Notes: generated by a model not told the origin, from the letters alone. DNA of 64,000 nucleotides from CAWVSB01 sp036960375 (GCA_036960375.1 JBALVY010000002.1:682001-746000); one strand, 5' to 3'. Shown: positions 52,619 through 62,064, counted from the first letter of the stretch. A program made the numbers and translations.

Positions 52619-53455
52619 TCAATAAAGCAGTAGAGGATGTTGCAGCGGTTTGGAAATTAGTGGTGACAGGTCGATGTCTTCGTCTTCCGGATAGAGTGTG
52701 CTAACGGATAGCTGGGGCTCTGATACATAGGCAGCGGGACCTATAGCGCCTACAGCACTACTGATATTAAAGAAGTACCTCAATACGCCGTTAATTTCAG
52801 CCTGAACTCGAAAGCTCGCCATGGGTTCCAGTTTTGCGCCTCGTTGTTGCCAATCGGCAGGGGCGTTGGGGTGAGCCTCCAGCGCTGCCTGTCTGGTATA
52901 GCCGTCCGGGTCATCGTCAAATAGCGCTATTTGTTTCAGCGACATTAAAATCACCGATAATGTATCTTCCCTGGCGCTCATATTCTTACCTGCGCCCTGA
53001 CGGCTAAAAAGAAAGTCATAGTGATTGGTCACATTGTCTAGAACGTCTTTGGGCACAATGGTACTAAAAAACCCCACCCAGCCTTTGTTGACCATGAGTA
53101 TATTGGCAGAGCTATCTAAAAGAACTGCAGGATAGGGGTCAAGTGATTTTAGGGTCATTGTCATGGCTTTGCGCAGCCATTTCATTTGGGGGTCGTGAAA
53201 GCTGATTTTTTCTTCAATAACGGCATAACCTGCCGATAGCAGTAAATGATTGCTATCTCTTTTACCCAAATTCATGACTTTCGCTATGTCGAGTACCAAT
53301 GCCTCGCTGGGCCGACCATTGCCATTTTCCAGTCGGCTGATATGCCGTGGAGAGCTGTCCAGACGGTGGGCTAGCTCTTCCTGGCTAAGGCTGTGAACAC
53401 CGCGCCAAAACTTCAAAAAGCGGGGAAAGGCGTAGTCGGGGCTGGTTTCACTCAT
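52619..53455 (-). CDS. XRE-type regulator with MmyB-like ligand-binding domain
   Basis: 278 residues. N-terminal helix-turn-helix (about 15-70): SLSQEELAHRLDSSPRHISRLENG with a recognition helix near SSPRHISRLE. The rest (about 100-275) is like MmyB/MLTR ligand-binding domains: AVLLDSSANILMVNKGWVGFFS and the DPDGYTRQAALEAHPNAPADW stretch. Such regulators are often acyl-responsive. It stands between fadD (minus) and the beta-oxidation operon (plus), and both divergent promoter regions hold a copy of the same 44-bp sequence, so it is likely to control both groups and itself. Confidence 0.87.
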   Translation of the reverse strand: MSETSPDYAFPRFLKFWRGVHSLSQEELAHRLDSSPRHISRLENGNGRPSEALVLDIAKVMNLGKRDSNHLLLSAGYAVIEEKISFHDPQMKWLRKAMTMTLKSLDPYPAVLLDSSANILMVNKGWVGFFSTIVPKDVLDNVTNHYDFLFSRQGAGKNMSAREDTLSVILMSLKQIALFDDDPDGYTRQAALEAHPNAPADWQQRGAKLEPMASFRVQAEINGVLRYFFNISSAVGAIGPAAYVSEPQLSVSTLYPEDEDIDLSPLISKPLQHPLLLY

Positions 53456-53500
53456 ATTGTTATAGACGCTCCATAAAAAGCCGGATAAATAAGGAATTCA

Positions 53501-53545
53501 GCAACTGGACATGTCATGTCATGGTGTTCCGTAGTCTCGTTGACC
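53501..53545. promoter_or_regulatory. Candidate operator 2 in regulator/acyl-CoA dehydrogenase gap
   Basis: Inverted partner of 52461-52505 with the same 28-base core. It begins 45 bases upstream of the regulator start (53455) and ends 47 bases upstream of the acyl-CoA dehydrogenase start (53593). It could therefore control both divergent genes. Confidence 0.65.
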
Positions 53546-53592
53546 AGAATAGCCGCTCTATTTAAACAGAATTTCGCTAACGAGGTGAAGTA

Positions 53593-55398
53593 ATGGTTGC
53601 TCCTATTCTGGACGAGCGTGATTTGGATTTTATGCTGTATGAGCTATTTGATGCCGAATCCCTGATCAAGCGACCCCGCTATGCGGACCATAGCCGCGAA
53701 ACATTTAGTGCCAGCATAGCCACTTCAAAAGCGATAGCAGAAAAGTATTTTTTACCCATTCGGCAAAAGGTGGATACCCACCAGCCTGAATTTGATGGTA
53801 AAGAAGTGACGATGATCCCGGAAATAAAGATAGCGCTTGATGCGGTTGTTGAATCGGGCATGGCTTCCTGTACCGCAGATTTCGAGCTTGGTGGCATGCA
53901 GTTACCGCCTATCGTGTCTAATGTGGCTGGTGCTTATTTGAATGCTGCCGGCAGCACGACAATGGGTTACATCGGTTTGACCAATGCCAATGCCAACCTA
54001 ATCGACGCTCACGGTACCCAGCAGCAAATAGACAAATGGGTAGTGCCTATGCGTGAAGGGCGTTTCGCCGGCACTATGGCAATGACCGAACCTGGAGCGG
54101 GTTCCGGTCTTGGTGACCTGACTACCAGCGCGGTGAAAACAGAAGACGGTACTTACCGTATTGCCGGTAATAAAATATTTATTTCTGGCGGCGAACACGA
54201 ATTGAATGAAAATATCGTACATTTAGTTCTGGCCCGGTTAAAGGGTGCGCCCAAGGGTGTCAAAGGTATCTCTCTATTTATTGTGCCAAAATTCCTGGTC
54301 AATGATGATGGCAGTTTGGGCGAGCGTAATGAGGTGGCTCTGGCCGGACTATTTCATAAAATGGGTGGTCGTGGACAAACCTCAACAGCGCTGAATTTTG
54401 GTGAGAACGATGGCGCAGTGGGTTATTTGGTTGGCGAAGAGAATCGCGGCCTGACTTACATGTTCCACATGATGAATGAAGCCAGAATTATGGTGGGTAG
54501 TGGAGCGGCCATTATGGCGCTCACCGGTTATCAGTACTCACTCGACTACGCGAAAGAGCGTCCGCAAGGCCGCTTGGCTTCCTCTAAAGACCCAATGTCT
54601 GCGCCGGTGAATATTATTCGTCACGCCGATGTGCGTCGTATGTTATTAGCACAAAAGGCCTATTCGGAAGGCGCTTATGCCTTATGTCTGCTGGGAACTC
54701 AGTTGGCGGACGATTCACATACCGCAGAAACAGAGGAAGAGCGCGCAGCCGCTCATACTTTTCTGGATTTTCTGACCCCAATTATTAAAACCTGGCCGTC
54801 GGAATACGGCCCCAAAGCCAATGATTTGGCCATACAGGTACTCGGTGGGCACGGTTATATCAACGAACATCCAGTAGAAATGATGTACCGTGATAATCGC
54901 CTCAATCCTATTCATGAGGGCACTACGGGCATACAATCACTGGATTTGTTGGCGCGTAAAGTGCCGCAAAATGGTATGGCAGGTTATACGGCATGTTTGA
55001 ATGAGATGAGCAAGACGATTGCTCTAGCGCGTGAGCAGGCAGAATTGGTAGGCTATGCAGATGAACTTGAACAGGCCATCGTCACATTAAAAACCACGAC
55101 AGAGTCGCTGCTTGGCGCAATGATGGAAAAGGATATCGATCTGGCCTTGTCTAATTCTGTTAAGTATCTCGAATTGTTTGGCAATGTGGTTATAGCCTGG
55201 CTGTGGTTAAAAATGGGCATGGTTGCCGATAAGGCTCTTGCTAATCAGCCGCACCAATCTGATGAGGATTTTTATCGTGGAAAGTTACAAGCGATGCGCT
55301 ATTTTTATCGTTTCGAGCTGCCACAAATCAATGTCTGGGCCAAGATTTTAACTGACCATGACAGCACCTGTTACGACATGCAGGCTGAATGGTACTAA
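53593..55398 (+). CDS. FadE5-like acyl-CoA dehydrogenase
   Basis: 601-residue acyl-CoA dehydrogenase, longer than the usual ~390 because of an extra C-terminal domain, as in mycobacterial FadE5. FAD-binding TEPGAGSGLGDL at the central sheet; catalytic region near YRDNRLNPIHEGTTGIQSLDL supplies the likely catalytic Glu. Starts a plus-strand operon with MaoC, SDR and thiolase genes (32, 46 and 81 base gaps), the same set of steps as actinobacterial fadE5-htdX-fabG4-fadA2. Candidate operator 2 lies in the promoter. Probable substrates are broad medium- to long-chain acyl-CoAs. Confidence 0.88.
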   Translation: MVAPILDERDLDFMLYELFDAESLIKRPRYADHSRETFSASIATSKAIAEKYFLPIRQKVDTHQPEFDGKEVTMIPEIKIALDAVVESGMASCTADFELGGMQLPPIVSNVAGAYLNAAGSTTMGYIGLTNANANLIDAHGTQQQIDKWVVPMREGRFAGTMAMTEPGAGSGLGDLTTSAVKTEDGTYRIAGNKIFISGGEHELNENIVHLVLARLKGAPKGVKGISLFIVPKFLVNDDGSLGERNEVALAGLFHKMGGRGQTSTALNFGENDGAVGYLVGEENRGLTYMFHMMNEARIMVGSGAAIMALTGYQYSLDYAKERPQGRLASSKDPMSAPVNIIRHADVRRMLLAQKAYSEGAYALCLLGTQLADDSHTAETEEERAAAHTFLDFLTPIIKTWPSEYGPKANDLAIQVLGGHGYINEHPVEMMYRDNRLNPIHEGTTGIQSLDLLARKVPQNGMAGYTACLNEMSKTIALAREQAELVGYADELEQAIVTLKTTTESLLGAMMEKDIDLALSNSVKYLELFGNVVIAWLWLKMGMVADKALANQPHQSDEDFYRGKLQAMRYFYRFELPQINVWAKILTDHDSTCYDMQAEWY

Positions 55399-55429
55399 TT
55401 TAAACTGAAACTGAAACTGAGGAATATAC

Positions 55430-55891
55430 ATGCCTACTTTAATTGATAGAGAGCAGATTGCGGAATACATTGGTTTTGAGCCCGAGGCGACGCCTTGGCA
55501 TACTGTAACGCAGGAACAAATTAATCTGTTTGCAGATGCCACTCTGGATCACCAGTTTATCCATGTAGACCCTGAGAAAGCGAAAGAAACGGCTTTTGGT
55601 TCAACCATTGCGCACGGTTTTTTAACCCTCTCTATGCTGTCTCATTTTTCCGAGAGCTATGCGGTGATTATCAACGGTTTCTATATGGGCATTAACTCCG
55701 GTTTTGATAAAGTACGTTTTTTGGCACCGGTCAAAGTGGGCAGCCGTATCCGTGCTAATAGCAAGCTTGTAGAGATTGAAGAAAAAAAGCCGGGTCAATT
55801 TCGTATGAAAACAGAAGTATCTATTGAGATTGAAGGTGAAGAAAAACCTGCGTTGATTGCCGAGTGGATCAGCATTCAGATGGTCGGCTAA
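55430..55891 (+). CDS. MaoC/NodN-like (R)-enoyl-CoA hydratase
   Basis: 153-residue single-domain hydratase. ADATLDHQFIHVDPEKAKE holds the hydratase-2 Asp/His, followed by FGSTIAHGFLTLSM. It hydrates trans-2-enoyl-CoA to the (R)-3-hydroxyacyl-CoA, the stereochemistry used by an SDR-type dehydrogenase coded next. Second gene of the beta-oxidation operon. Confidence 0.9.
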   Translation: MPTLIDREQIAEYIGFEPEATPWHTVTQEQINLFADATLDHQFIHVDPEKAKETAFGSTIAHGFLTLSMLSHFSESYAVIINGFYMGINSGFDKVRFLAPVKVGSRIRANSKLVEIEEKKPGQFRMKTEVSIEIEGEEKPALIAEWISIQMVG

Positions 55892-55936
55892 ATATCTATA
55901 TTAAGCACTTGAAATAATGGACAAAGAGGATTAAAA

Positions 55937-56842
55937 ATGACTATTCGTTTTGATGGAAAAGTAGCAATTGTAACAGGCGCTGGCAACGGCCTTGGTAAAT
56001 CTCACGCCTTGGCTTTGGCTGCACGTGGAGCCAAGCTAGTAATTAATGATTTGGGTGGTTCTCGTGATGGTAGCGGTGCATCTTCTGATGCGGCTCAACA
56101 GGTCGTAGCTGAAATCGAAGCCGCCGGCGGAGAGGCTATTGCTCACGGCGCCAACGTGGCTAACTATGAAGAAGTACAAGACATGGTCAAACAAACCATG
56201 GATAAATGGGGCCGTGTCGATATTCTGATTAACAACGCTGGCATCCTGCGTGACAAATCATTTGCCAAAATGGAGCTGGATGATTTTCGTCTGGTTATAG
56301 AAGTACATTTGATGGGCTCCGTTAACTGCAGTAAAGCGGTATGGGGCATTATGCGCGAGCAGGCTTATGGTCGTATTGTTATGACCACTTCATCTAGTGG
56401 TATGTATGGAAATTTTGGTCAGACCAACTATGGCGCTGCTAAAATGGGTGTCTTGGGTTTGATGAATACACTGGTACTTGAAGGCGCAAAAAACAACATT
56501 CGTGTTAACGCTCTGGCACCAACTGCGGGAACGCGCATGACGGAAGATTTGATAGCGCCTGAAATGCTGGCCTTGTTAACACCGGAGTCTGTTACTGCTG
56601 GTTTGTTAACTCTGTGCCACGATGAAGCACCCACAAAAACCATTTTATGCGCAGGCGCGGGCGGCTATGCACGTACCCGTTTGTTTGAAACTGACGGTAT
56701 TTTCCTTAAGCCTGAAGATCAGACGCCAGAGAGCATTATTGCTGCCTGGGACGAGCTTTCTGATACCGAAAATCAGCTTGACCTGGATTCTGGTTTCAAG
56801 CAAACCGAGAAGTTTTTGGCTAAGGCCTTTGCTGCCCAGTAG
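55937..56842 (+). CDS. SDR, MFE-2-like (3R)-hydroxyacyl-CoA dehydrogenase
   Basis: 301-residue SDR with GAGNGLGKSHA cofactor motif, NDLGGSRDGSG, NNAG, TTSSSG and YGAAK active site. The NDLGG-DGSG loop and the length past 290 are typical of the dehydrogenase portion of MFE-2/17beta-HSD4. It acts with the upstream MaoC hydratase and downstream thiolase to complete (R)-type beta-oxidation. RBS AGAGG before ATG. Confidence 0.9.
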   Translation: MTIRFDGKVAIVTGAGNGLGKSHALALAARGAKLVINDLGGSRDGSGASSDAAQQVVAEIEAAGGEAIAHGANVANYEEVQDMVKQTMDKWGRVDILINNAGILRDKSFAKMELDDFRLVIEVHLMGSVNCSKAVWGIMREQAYGRIVMTTSSSGMYGNFGQTNYGAAKMGVLGLMNTLVLEGAKNNIRVNALAPTAGTRMTEDLIAPEMLALLTPESVTAGLLTLCHDEAPTKTILCAGAGGYARTRLFETDGIFLKPEDQTPESIIAAWDELSDTENQLDLDSGFKQTEKFLAKAFAAQ

Positions 56843-56922
56843 GCTGTAAATTATCGTGGCATACACTACTATTGCCACACTATGATCTGCACAAACATCA
56901 GGTCGATTAACGGAGAAAGATT

Positions 56923-58104
56923 ATGAGTGACGCAGTAATTGTATCGGTAGCACGTACCCCGATTGGTAAAGCCTACCGCGGGGCGTTTAATAATATTGAG
57001 GCGCCTTCACTGACATCGTTTGCTATTAATGCGGCTGTTCAACGAGCAGGCATTGATCCCAATGAAATTGATGATTGTATTATGGGTGCTGCATTGCAGC
57101 AGGGTTCTCAAGGAGCCAACTTTGGCCGTATGGCGGCTATGGCCGCAGGCCTGCCGGTAACTGTTTCCGGTATGACCATGGATCGTCAGTGTTCTTCAGG
57201 CCTGATGGCTATAGCCACTGGCGCCAAGCAGATTGTTATGGATGGCGCGCCTATTGTGGTCGCCGGTGGTTGTGAATCTATTAGTCTGGTGCAAAACGAG
57301 CATATGAATATGCATCGTATTGTTGATCCCATGGCTATTGCTCATGCCCCCGACGTCTATATGGCAATGTTGGATACCGCTGAGACTGTGGCCAACCGCT
57401 ACAATATTTCTCGCGATGCGCAAGACCAGTATGCCGTTCAGTCTCAGGCTCGCACTGCAGCAGGACAAGAGTCAGGCAAGTTTGATGATGAAATTGTGCC
57501 TGTTACGGCCACTATGCTGGTTACCGATCGCGAGAGCGGAGAAGTCAGTGAAAAAGAAGTCACGCTGAGCAAAGATGAAGGCAACCGTCCCGGTACTAAT
57601 CTTGAAGGATTGTCTGGCTTGCGCACAGTACGTGAAGGTGGCTCTATCACCGGTGGTAACGCCTCTCAGCTTTCCGATGGTGCTGCAGCCCTTGTTATGA
57701 TGAATAGCAAGCTGGCCGAGCAGCGTAACCTGGAGCCTCTGGGTGTCTATCGCGGCATGGCTGTTGCCGGTTGTGAACCTGATGAAATGGGTATTGGCCC
57801 GGTGTTTGCTATCCCCAAGTTACTGAAGCGCAATGGCTTGAAAATGGAAGACATTGGCCTGTGGGAACTGAACGAAGCCTTTGCCGTACAGGTTTTGTAC
57901 TGTCAGGAAAAGCTGGGTATTCCCGCTGACCGCCTGAACGTTAATGGTGGCGCTATCTCTATCGGCCACCCTTATGGTATGAGTGGCGCTCGCATGGTTA
58001 TGCACGCCCTTATCGAAGGTAAGCGTCGTGGTGTTAAATACGTTGTGGTTACCATGTGTGTTGGTGGTGGCATGGGTGCTGCAGGTTTGTTTGAAGTATT
58101 GTAG
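56923..58104 (+). CDS. Acetyl-CoA acyltransferase (thiolase)
   Basis: 393-residue thiolase. Nucleophile Cys in DRQCSSGLMA (about residue 89), NEAFAVQVLYC, GGAISIGHPYGMSGARM and the last catalytic Cys in TMCVGGGMGAAG. It ends the beta-oxidation operon by releasing acetyl-CoA. A strong terminator follows 24 bases later. Confidence 0.92.
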   Translation: MSDAVIVSVARTPIGKAYRGAFNNIEAPSLTSFAINAAVQRAGIDPNEIDDCIMGAALQQGSQGANFGRMAAMAAGLPVTVSGMTMDRQCSSGLMAIATGAKQIVMDGAPIVVAGGCESISLVQNEHMNMHRIVDPMAIAHAPDVYMAMLDTAETVANRYNISRDAQDQYAVQSQARTAAGQESGKFDDEIVPVTATMLVTDRESGEVSEKEVTLSKDEGNRPGTNLEGLSGLRTVREGGSITGGNASQLSDGAAALVMMNSKLAEQRNLEPLGVYRGMAVAGCEPDEMGIGPVFAIPKLLKRNGLKMEDIGLWELNEAFAVQVLYCQEKLGIPADRLNVNGGAISIGHPYGMSGARMVMHALIEGKRRGVKYVVVTMCVGGGMGAAGLFEVL

Positions 58105-58127
58105 TAACGTGTAACTATGTTGAAATC

Positions 58128-58168
58128 AGGCTTTTCCCATAATACATAATGGGAAAAGCCTTTTTTTT
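58128..58168 (+). terminator. Rho-independent terminator of beta-oxidation operon
   Basis: AGGCTTTTCCCAT, 8-base loop, ATGGGAAAAGCCT followed by T8. 13-base-pair stem and a long T-run, the strongest terminator seen in the window. Confidence 0.92.
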
Positions 58169-58230
58169 ACACAGTAATTTTCAATGGTCTGTATCAGTAG
58201 AGATGGACATAATTATTTTGGAGAGACGTT

Positions 58231-59028
58231 TTGAATAACCTATTTTCTGTGCAAGGTAAAGTTGCTGTAGTGACAGGTGGCTCGCGTGGCATTGGTGCAA
58301 TGGTGGCTCGCGGATTTGTTGAGAACGGTGTTAAGACCTATATTACAGCGCGTAAAGTTGAAGAGTTACAAGCTACTGCCGAGGCACTGTCGTCTTTGCC
58401 CGTAGAGGGCGCTGTTGCGCATGGCGAGTGCATCGCAATCGCCTCTGATTTGTCTACGCTCGAAGGTATACAGACTTTTGTGACTGAGCTAAAGGAGCGC
58501 GAAGATAAACTGGATATTCTGTTTAACAATGCCGGCGCAACCTGGGGTGCGCCGATTGATGATTTCCCGGAGTCAGGCTGGGATAAGGTGATGGACCTAA
58601 ATGTAAAATCGCCGTTTTTTCTGACTCAGCAATTATTACCCCTATTGCGTGCCGCGGCAGACAAGGAAAACCCTGCCAGAGTGGTTAATATTGCCTCTAT
58701 CAATGCCTTGGCAAATCCCCAAATGCCTAATTACTCCTATTCGGCCAGTAAAGCGGCTGTTGTGCATTTGACACGGCACATGGCGGCAGATCTTGCGGCA
58801 GACCATATTACGGTAAACGCGATCTCACCGGGCTTTTTCCCAAGTAAAATGACTGCCCATATGATTGACGGCCATGAGCAGGAACTTGGCGCAGCTATGC
58901 CACTTGGACGTATTGGTAATGCCGAAGATGCAGCCGGAACAGCAATTTATCTCTGTTCGCGCGCCTCTGCCTGGATGACGGGTCAAAATCTGGTACTGGA
59001 TGGTGGCCTTATAGCCAACGCGGGCTAA
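58231..59028 (+). CDS. Short-chain dehydrogenase/reductase (RhlG-like)
   Basis: 265-residue SDR starting at TTG 58231, with GGAGAG 5 bases upstream. Cofactor motif GGSRGIG, NNAGATWG, the serine of NIASINAL and YSASK, ending MTGQNLVLDGGL. The second Rossmann strand TARK suggests NADP(H). The whole pattern resembles RhlG-like 3-oxoacyl reductases. It stands apart from the previous operon by a terminator. Confidence 0.87.
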   Translation: MNNLFSVQGKVAVVTGGSRGIGAMVARGFVENGVKTYITARKVEELQATAEALSSLPVEGAVAHGECIAIASDLSTLEGIQTFVTELKEREDKLDILFNNAGATWGAPIDDFPESGWDKVMDLNVKSPFFLTQQLLPLLRAAADKENPARVVNIASINALANPQMPNYSYSASKAAVVHLTRHMAADLAADHITVNAISPGFFPSKMTAHMIDGHEQELGAAMPLGRIGNAEDAAGTAIYLCSRASAWMTGQNLVLDGGLIANAG

Positions 59029-59086
59029 GGCTGGGTTATTTGTGTTTCGGTGATTTGTGGTGCTACAGTAAGATTTCGAATACTAA

Positions 59087-60130
59087 GTGATAAGTGCCGT
59101 GTCTACCCTTAAGCCGCCACAAAAAACCGCTACCGATTTTACGGTATATGCCGCACCTGTGAACCGAGTATTGCAGGCAGCGGAGCAATTTGGCGCATCG
59201 CGTGCCAGGCTACTGTCGAAGACTGGTATTGATGCTGCCGGTCTACGCCTGCCCGACAGCCGATTTCATTTAAGCCAGCTATTGGATTTGTATCAGCTGG
59301 CTGATGAATCTACGTCAAACCCCGATATGGGTCTCACTGTCGGTCGTATCACATTTCTTACCGGTCTGAGCCTCCAGTTATATATGGGCACGGTATGCCA
59401 GAGCTTTCGAGATTATCTTAATTTGATGCCCAGCATACTTAGAATCAACGGCGACGTAGGTGAAGTACTGATTCGCCCGGCGGGTGATTTCATTCGTTTG
59501 GAGTGGACACCGACTGTTGTTCAAAGCGGACTGCAGCGTTATTTATCCGATGAGTATCTTACTGCTTCAGCGGCCATTGTAGATTCTTTATGTATTCTCC
59601 CTGTGCCAGTACGCAAGGCACACTTTAGTTATCCTGAGCCAGTAGATACCACAGCTCTACGCGAGGTGTTTGGCGATCAGCTGGTTTTTGAGCAAGAAAT
59701 AAGCTGTCTGTATTTTGATCGTAAAGTTTTAAACTACCCGCTTATTCCGCAAGACCATTCACTGAATTCTGAGCTGGGTAATCACTTTAGTCATCTATTT
59801 GATAACGCTTCGCAGCAGGATCCTTTTTCTACGGCCCTGCGGCAGTCTATAGCCCGATTGCTGGCTCAGGGCGATACCAGCATCGATAGCGTCGCCAATA
59901 GGCTTAACGTGAGCAGGCGAACCCTGCAGCGCCGTTTGGCTGACCGAGATACCAGTTTTATGCAGGTATTGCAGGAAGTTCGCGTAGAACTGGCCAGGCG
60001 CTATCTAGCTGACCAGCGTTTGGCTATCACTGAGATCGCTTATTTGCTCGCGTATGCCGATCAAGGTTCGTTTTCCAGTGCTTTTAAAACCTGGTATGGC
60101 AAAACTCCCAGCGAGTATCGCCAAGGCTGA
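59087..60130 (+). CDS. AraC-family transcriptional regulator
   Basis: 347 residues. C-terminal double helix-turn-helix: TSIDSVANRLNVSRRTLQRRLADRDTSF and AITEIAYLLAYADQGSFSSAFK, with the ending GKTPSEYRQ. The N-terminal ~200 residues match the Arabinose_bd/OruR-like domain of this subfamily, often controlling lipid or terpene catabolism. The GTG at 59087 has no good ribosome-binding site, and a GTG at 59099 is an alternative. It precedes the acyl-CoA dehydrogenase operon on the same strand and may activate it. Confidence 0.87.
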   Translation: MISAVSTLKPPQKTATDFTVYAAPVNRVLQAAEQFGASRARLLSKTGIDAAGLRLPDSRFHLSQLLDLYQLADESTSNPDMGLTVGRITFLTGLSLQLYMGTVCQSFRDYLNLMPSILRINGDVGEVLIRPAGDFIRLEWTPTVVQSGLQRYLSDEYLTASAAIVDSLCILPVPVRKAHFSYPEPVDTTALREVFGDQLVFEQEISCLYFDRKVLNYPLIPQDHSLNSELGNHFSHLFDNASQQDPFSTALRQSIARLLAQGDTSIDSVANRLNVSRRTLQRRLADRDTSFMQVLQEVRVELARRYLADQRLAITEIAYLLAYADQGSFSSAFKTWYGKTPSEYRQG

Positions 60131-60254
60131 CCTCGGCGTCCTACTGGCACCAATTCCGATAATATTGGCACTCAATCCCATGCTGCCCCGGCCGAGGCGG
60201 CATAGTATAGACCTCCGACAACCGAGTAGTGATTTCCAATGCGGGAGCCTGTAG

Positions 60255-61427
60255 ATGAGTCTGGATTTTGACAGTGCGAGAATGCCCAACCCCTATTTAA
60301 CCGCGGAGCATGAAGAGTGGCGCACGCAGTTGCGGCGTTTTATCGATCGGGAAATTATCCCCTTTGCTGAAGATTGGGATGAAGCTGGCAAAATCCCGGA
60401 TGAGCTTTGGCCCAAGGCTGGAGCCGTCGGCATGATGGCGCTGGGCTTCCCTGAGGAATTTGGTGGTATCTCCGAAGGTATTGATTTGTGGCATCACAAT
60501 ATTCTTAGTGAAGAAATGGCACGTACTGCCTGTGGCGGTATTGGTTCAACCTTATTGGTGCACTGCATTGGTTTACCGCCGGTGGTGAACTTTGCCTCTG
60601 ACGAAATAAAAAGGCAGGTAGCCCCGGCCGTTATCAGTGGTGAAAAACGCATCTCGTTGGCCATTACTGAACCTGGCGCAGGCTCTGATGTGGCGCAGAT
60701 TTCGACTAGCGCCAGACGTGAGGGCGATTACTATATCGTCAATGGCTCGAAGACGTTTATCACCGGTGGAATGAATGCCAACTGGTTTACCACTGCTGTG
60801 CGTACAGGTGGGGAAGGCGGCGCAGGCGTATCGGCACTGTTGATACCTGCTGATCTGGAGGGCGTCTCGCGTACTCCACTGGATAAAAAACAGGGCTGGT
60901 GGGCCAGTGATACCGCAACCATCTATTTTGATAATGTCAAAGTACCCGCAGGTCATCTTATTGGCGAAGAAAACCGTGGATTTAAAGTCATCATGAAAAA
61001 CTTTAATAGCGAGCGCATGACTATGGCCGCCGCGATGGAGGCGTTTTCCCGTATCTGTCTAGAAGATGCAGTGAAGTGGGCGCAGGAGAGAAAAACCTTT
61101 GGCCAACGCTTGGCGGATCATCAAGTCATTCGTCATAAAATTGCTGATATGAAACAGCGCATTAATGCGACCCAGGCCTATATCCAAGTGTGTACTTTAC
61201 AAATAATTGCCGGTAATGCTAACGCCGGCGATATCGCCATGCTGAAAGTACAGGCCAGTCAGACCATGGAGTTTTGCGCCAGAGAGGCTATGCAGATTTT
61301 GGGAGGCATAGGTTATATGCGAGGTAATAGGGTAGAGCGAATTTATCGCGAAGTGCGGGTCAACGCCATTGGTGGTGGCTCTGAAGAGATTTTACGTGAC
61401 CTGGCTTCGCGCCAGTATGGAGTGTGA
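60255..61427 (+). CDS. Acyl-CoA dehydrogenase
   Basis: 390-residue acyl-CoA dehydrogenase with GGAG 7 bases before ATG. FAD site TEPGAGSDVAQIST, ITGGMNANWF, and a C-terminal GGIGYMRGNRVERIYREVRVNAIGGGSEEI; the catalytic base is probably the Glu in that last segment. This form resembles the group that handles branched or isoprenoid acyl-CoA, as in liu/atu clusters, an impression strengthened by the downstream carboxylase. Followed after one base by a GST gene and then another acyl-CoA dehydrogenase. Confidence 0.88.
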   Translation: MSLDFDSARMPNPYLTAEHEEWRTQLRRFIDREIIPFAEDWDEAGKIPDELWPKAGAVGMMALGFPEEFGGISEGIDLWHHNILSEEMARTACGGIGSTLLVHCIGLPPVVNFASDEIKRQVAPAVISGEKRISLAITEPGAGSDVAQISTSARREGDYYIVNGSKTFITGGMNANWFTTAVRTGGEGGAGVSALLIPADLEGVSRTPLDKKQGWWASDTATIYFDNVKVPAGHLIGEENRGFKVIMKNFNSERMTMAAAMEAFSRICLEDAVKWAQERKTFGQRLADHQVIRHKIADMKQRINATQAYIQVCTLQIIAGNANAGDIAMLKVQASQTMEFCAREAMQILGGIGYMRGNRVERIYREVRVNAIGGGSEEILRDLASRQYGV

Positions 61428-61428
61428 T

Positions 61429-62064
61429 ATGACGATGAAACTTTGGCATTGCTACAATTCCCGATCTTTACGTCCTTTATGGGCAATGGAAGAAATGGGC
61501 ATGGATTATGAAACAGTGAACCTGCCGTTTCCTCCGCGGATGTTTGAAAAGTCTTTCCTTGGTATCAATGCGCTGGGTACTGTGCCTTATTTTGTTGATG
61601 GCGAGACTCACATGACAGAGTCGACCGGAATTTGTCATTATCTTGTTGATCGCTATCAGCGTTACGACTTTGGCCTTAAAGCCGATCATCCTGAGTTTGG
61701 CGACTATCTCAATTGGATGTATCACAGTGACGCAACACTGACATTTCCACAGACTATTGTGATGCGTTATACCAAACTGGAGCCTGAAGAACGACAGTTG
61801 CCGCAGGCGATAGAAGATTATGGAAAATGGTATATCGCGCGGTTACGACGCCTCGATGCGCATATTCTGGATCGTGAATATCTGGTAGATAAGCGTTTTA
61901 CGGTGGCGGATATTGCCATCACCTACGCCTTATATTTTGGTGAACTGCTAGGCCTTAATGAGCACTATACACCGCAGGTTTCCGACTATTTGGCGCGCAT
62001 GAAAGAAAGGCCGGCATTCCAGAAAGTTATGCTCGTCGCCGAAGAATTGAACCCTTTCAAATAA
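61429..62064 (+). CDS. Glutathione S-transferase family protein
   Basis: 211 residues from ATG 61429, GGAG 6 bases upstream. N-terminal thioredoxin-like domain with SRSLRPLWAMEEMG, cis-Pro segment GTVPYF and TESTGICHYL, then a helical C-terminal domain with the VADIAITYALYFG capping motif. It lies one base after the acyl-CoA dehydrogenase stop and 21 bases before the next, within the operon. Why a GST occurs between dehydrogenases is not clear from sequence; detoxifying an electrophilic enoyl intermediate is one possibility. Confidence 0.88.
   Translation: MTMKLWHCYNSRSLRPLWAMEEMGMDYETVNLPFPPRMFEKSFLGINALGTVPYFVDGETHMTESTGICHYLVDRYQRYDFGLKADHPEFGDYLNWMYHSDATLTFPQTIVMRYTKLEPEERQLPQAIEDYGKWYIARLRRLDAHILDREYLVDKRFTVADIAITYALYFGELLGLNEHYTPQVSDYLARMKERPAFQKVMLVAEELNPFK

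Noticed and set aside
52429..52704. 91-codon frame across operator 1
   Set aside because: It overlaps the end of the XRE regulator gene on the other strand and the candidate operator; no family resemblance.
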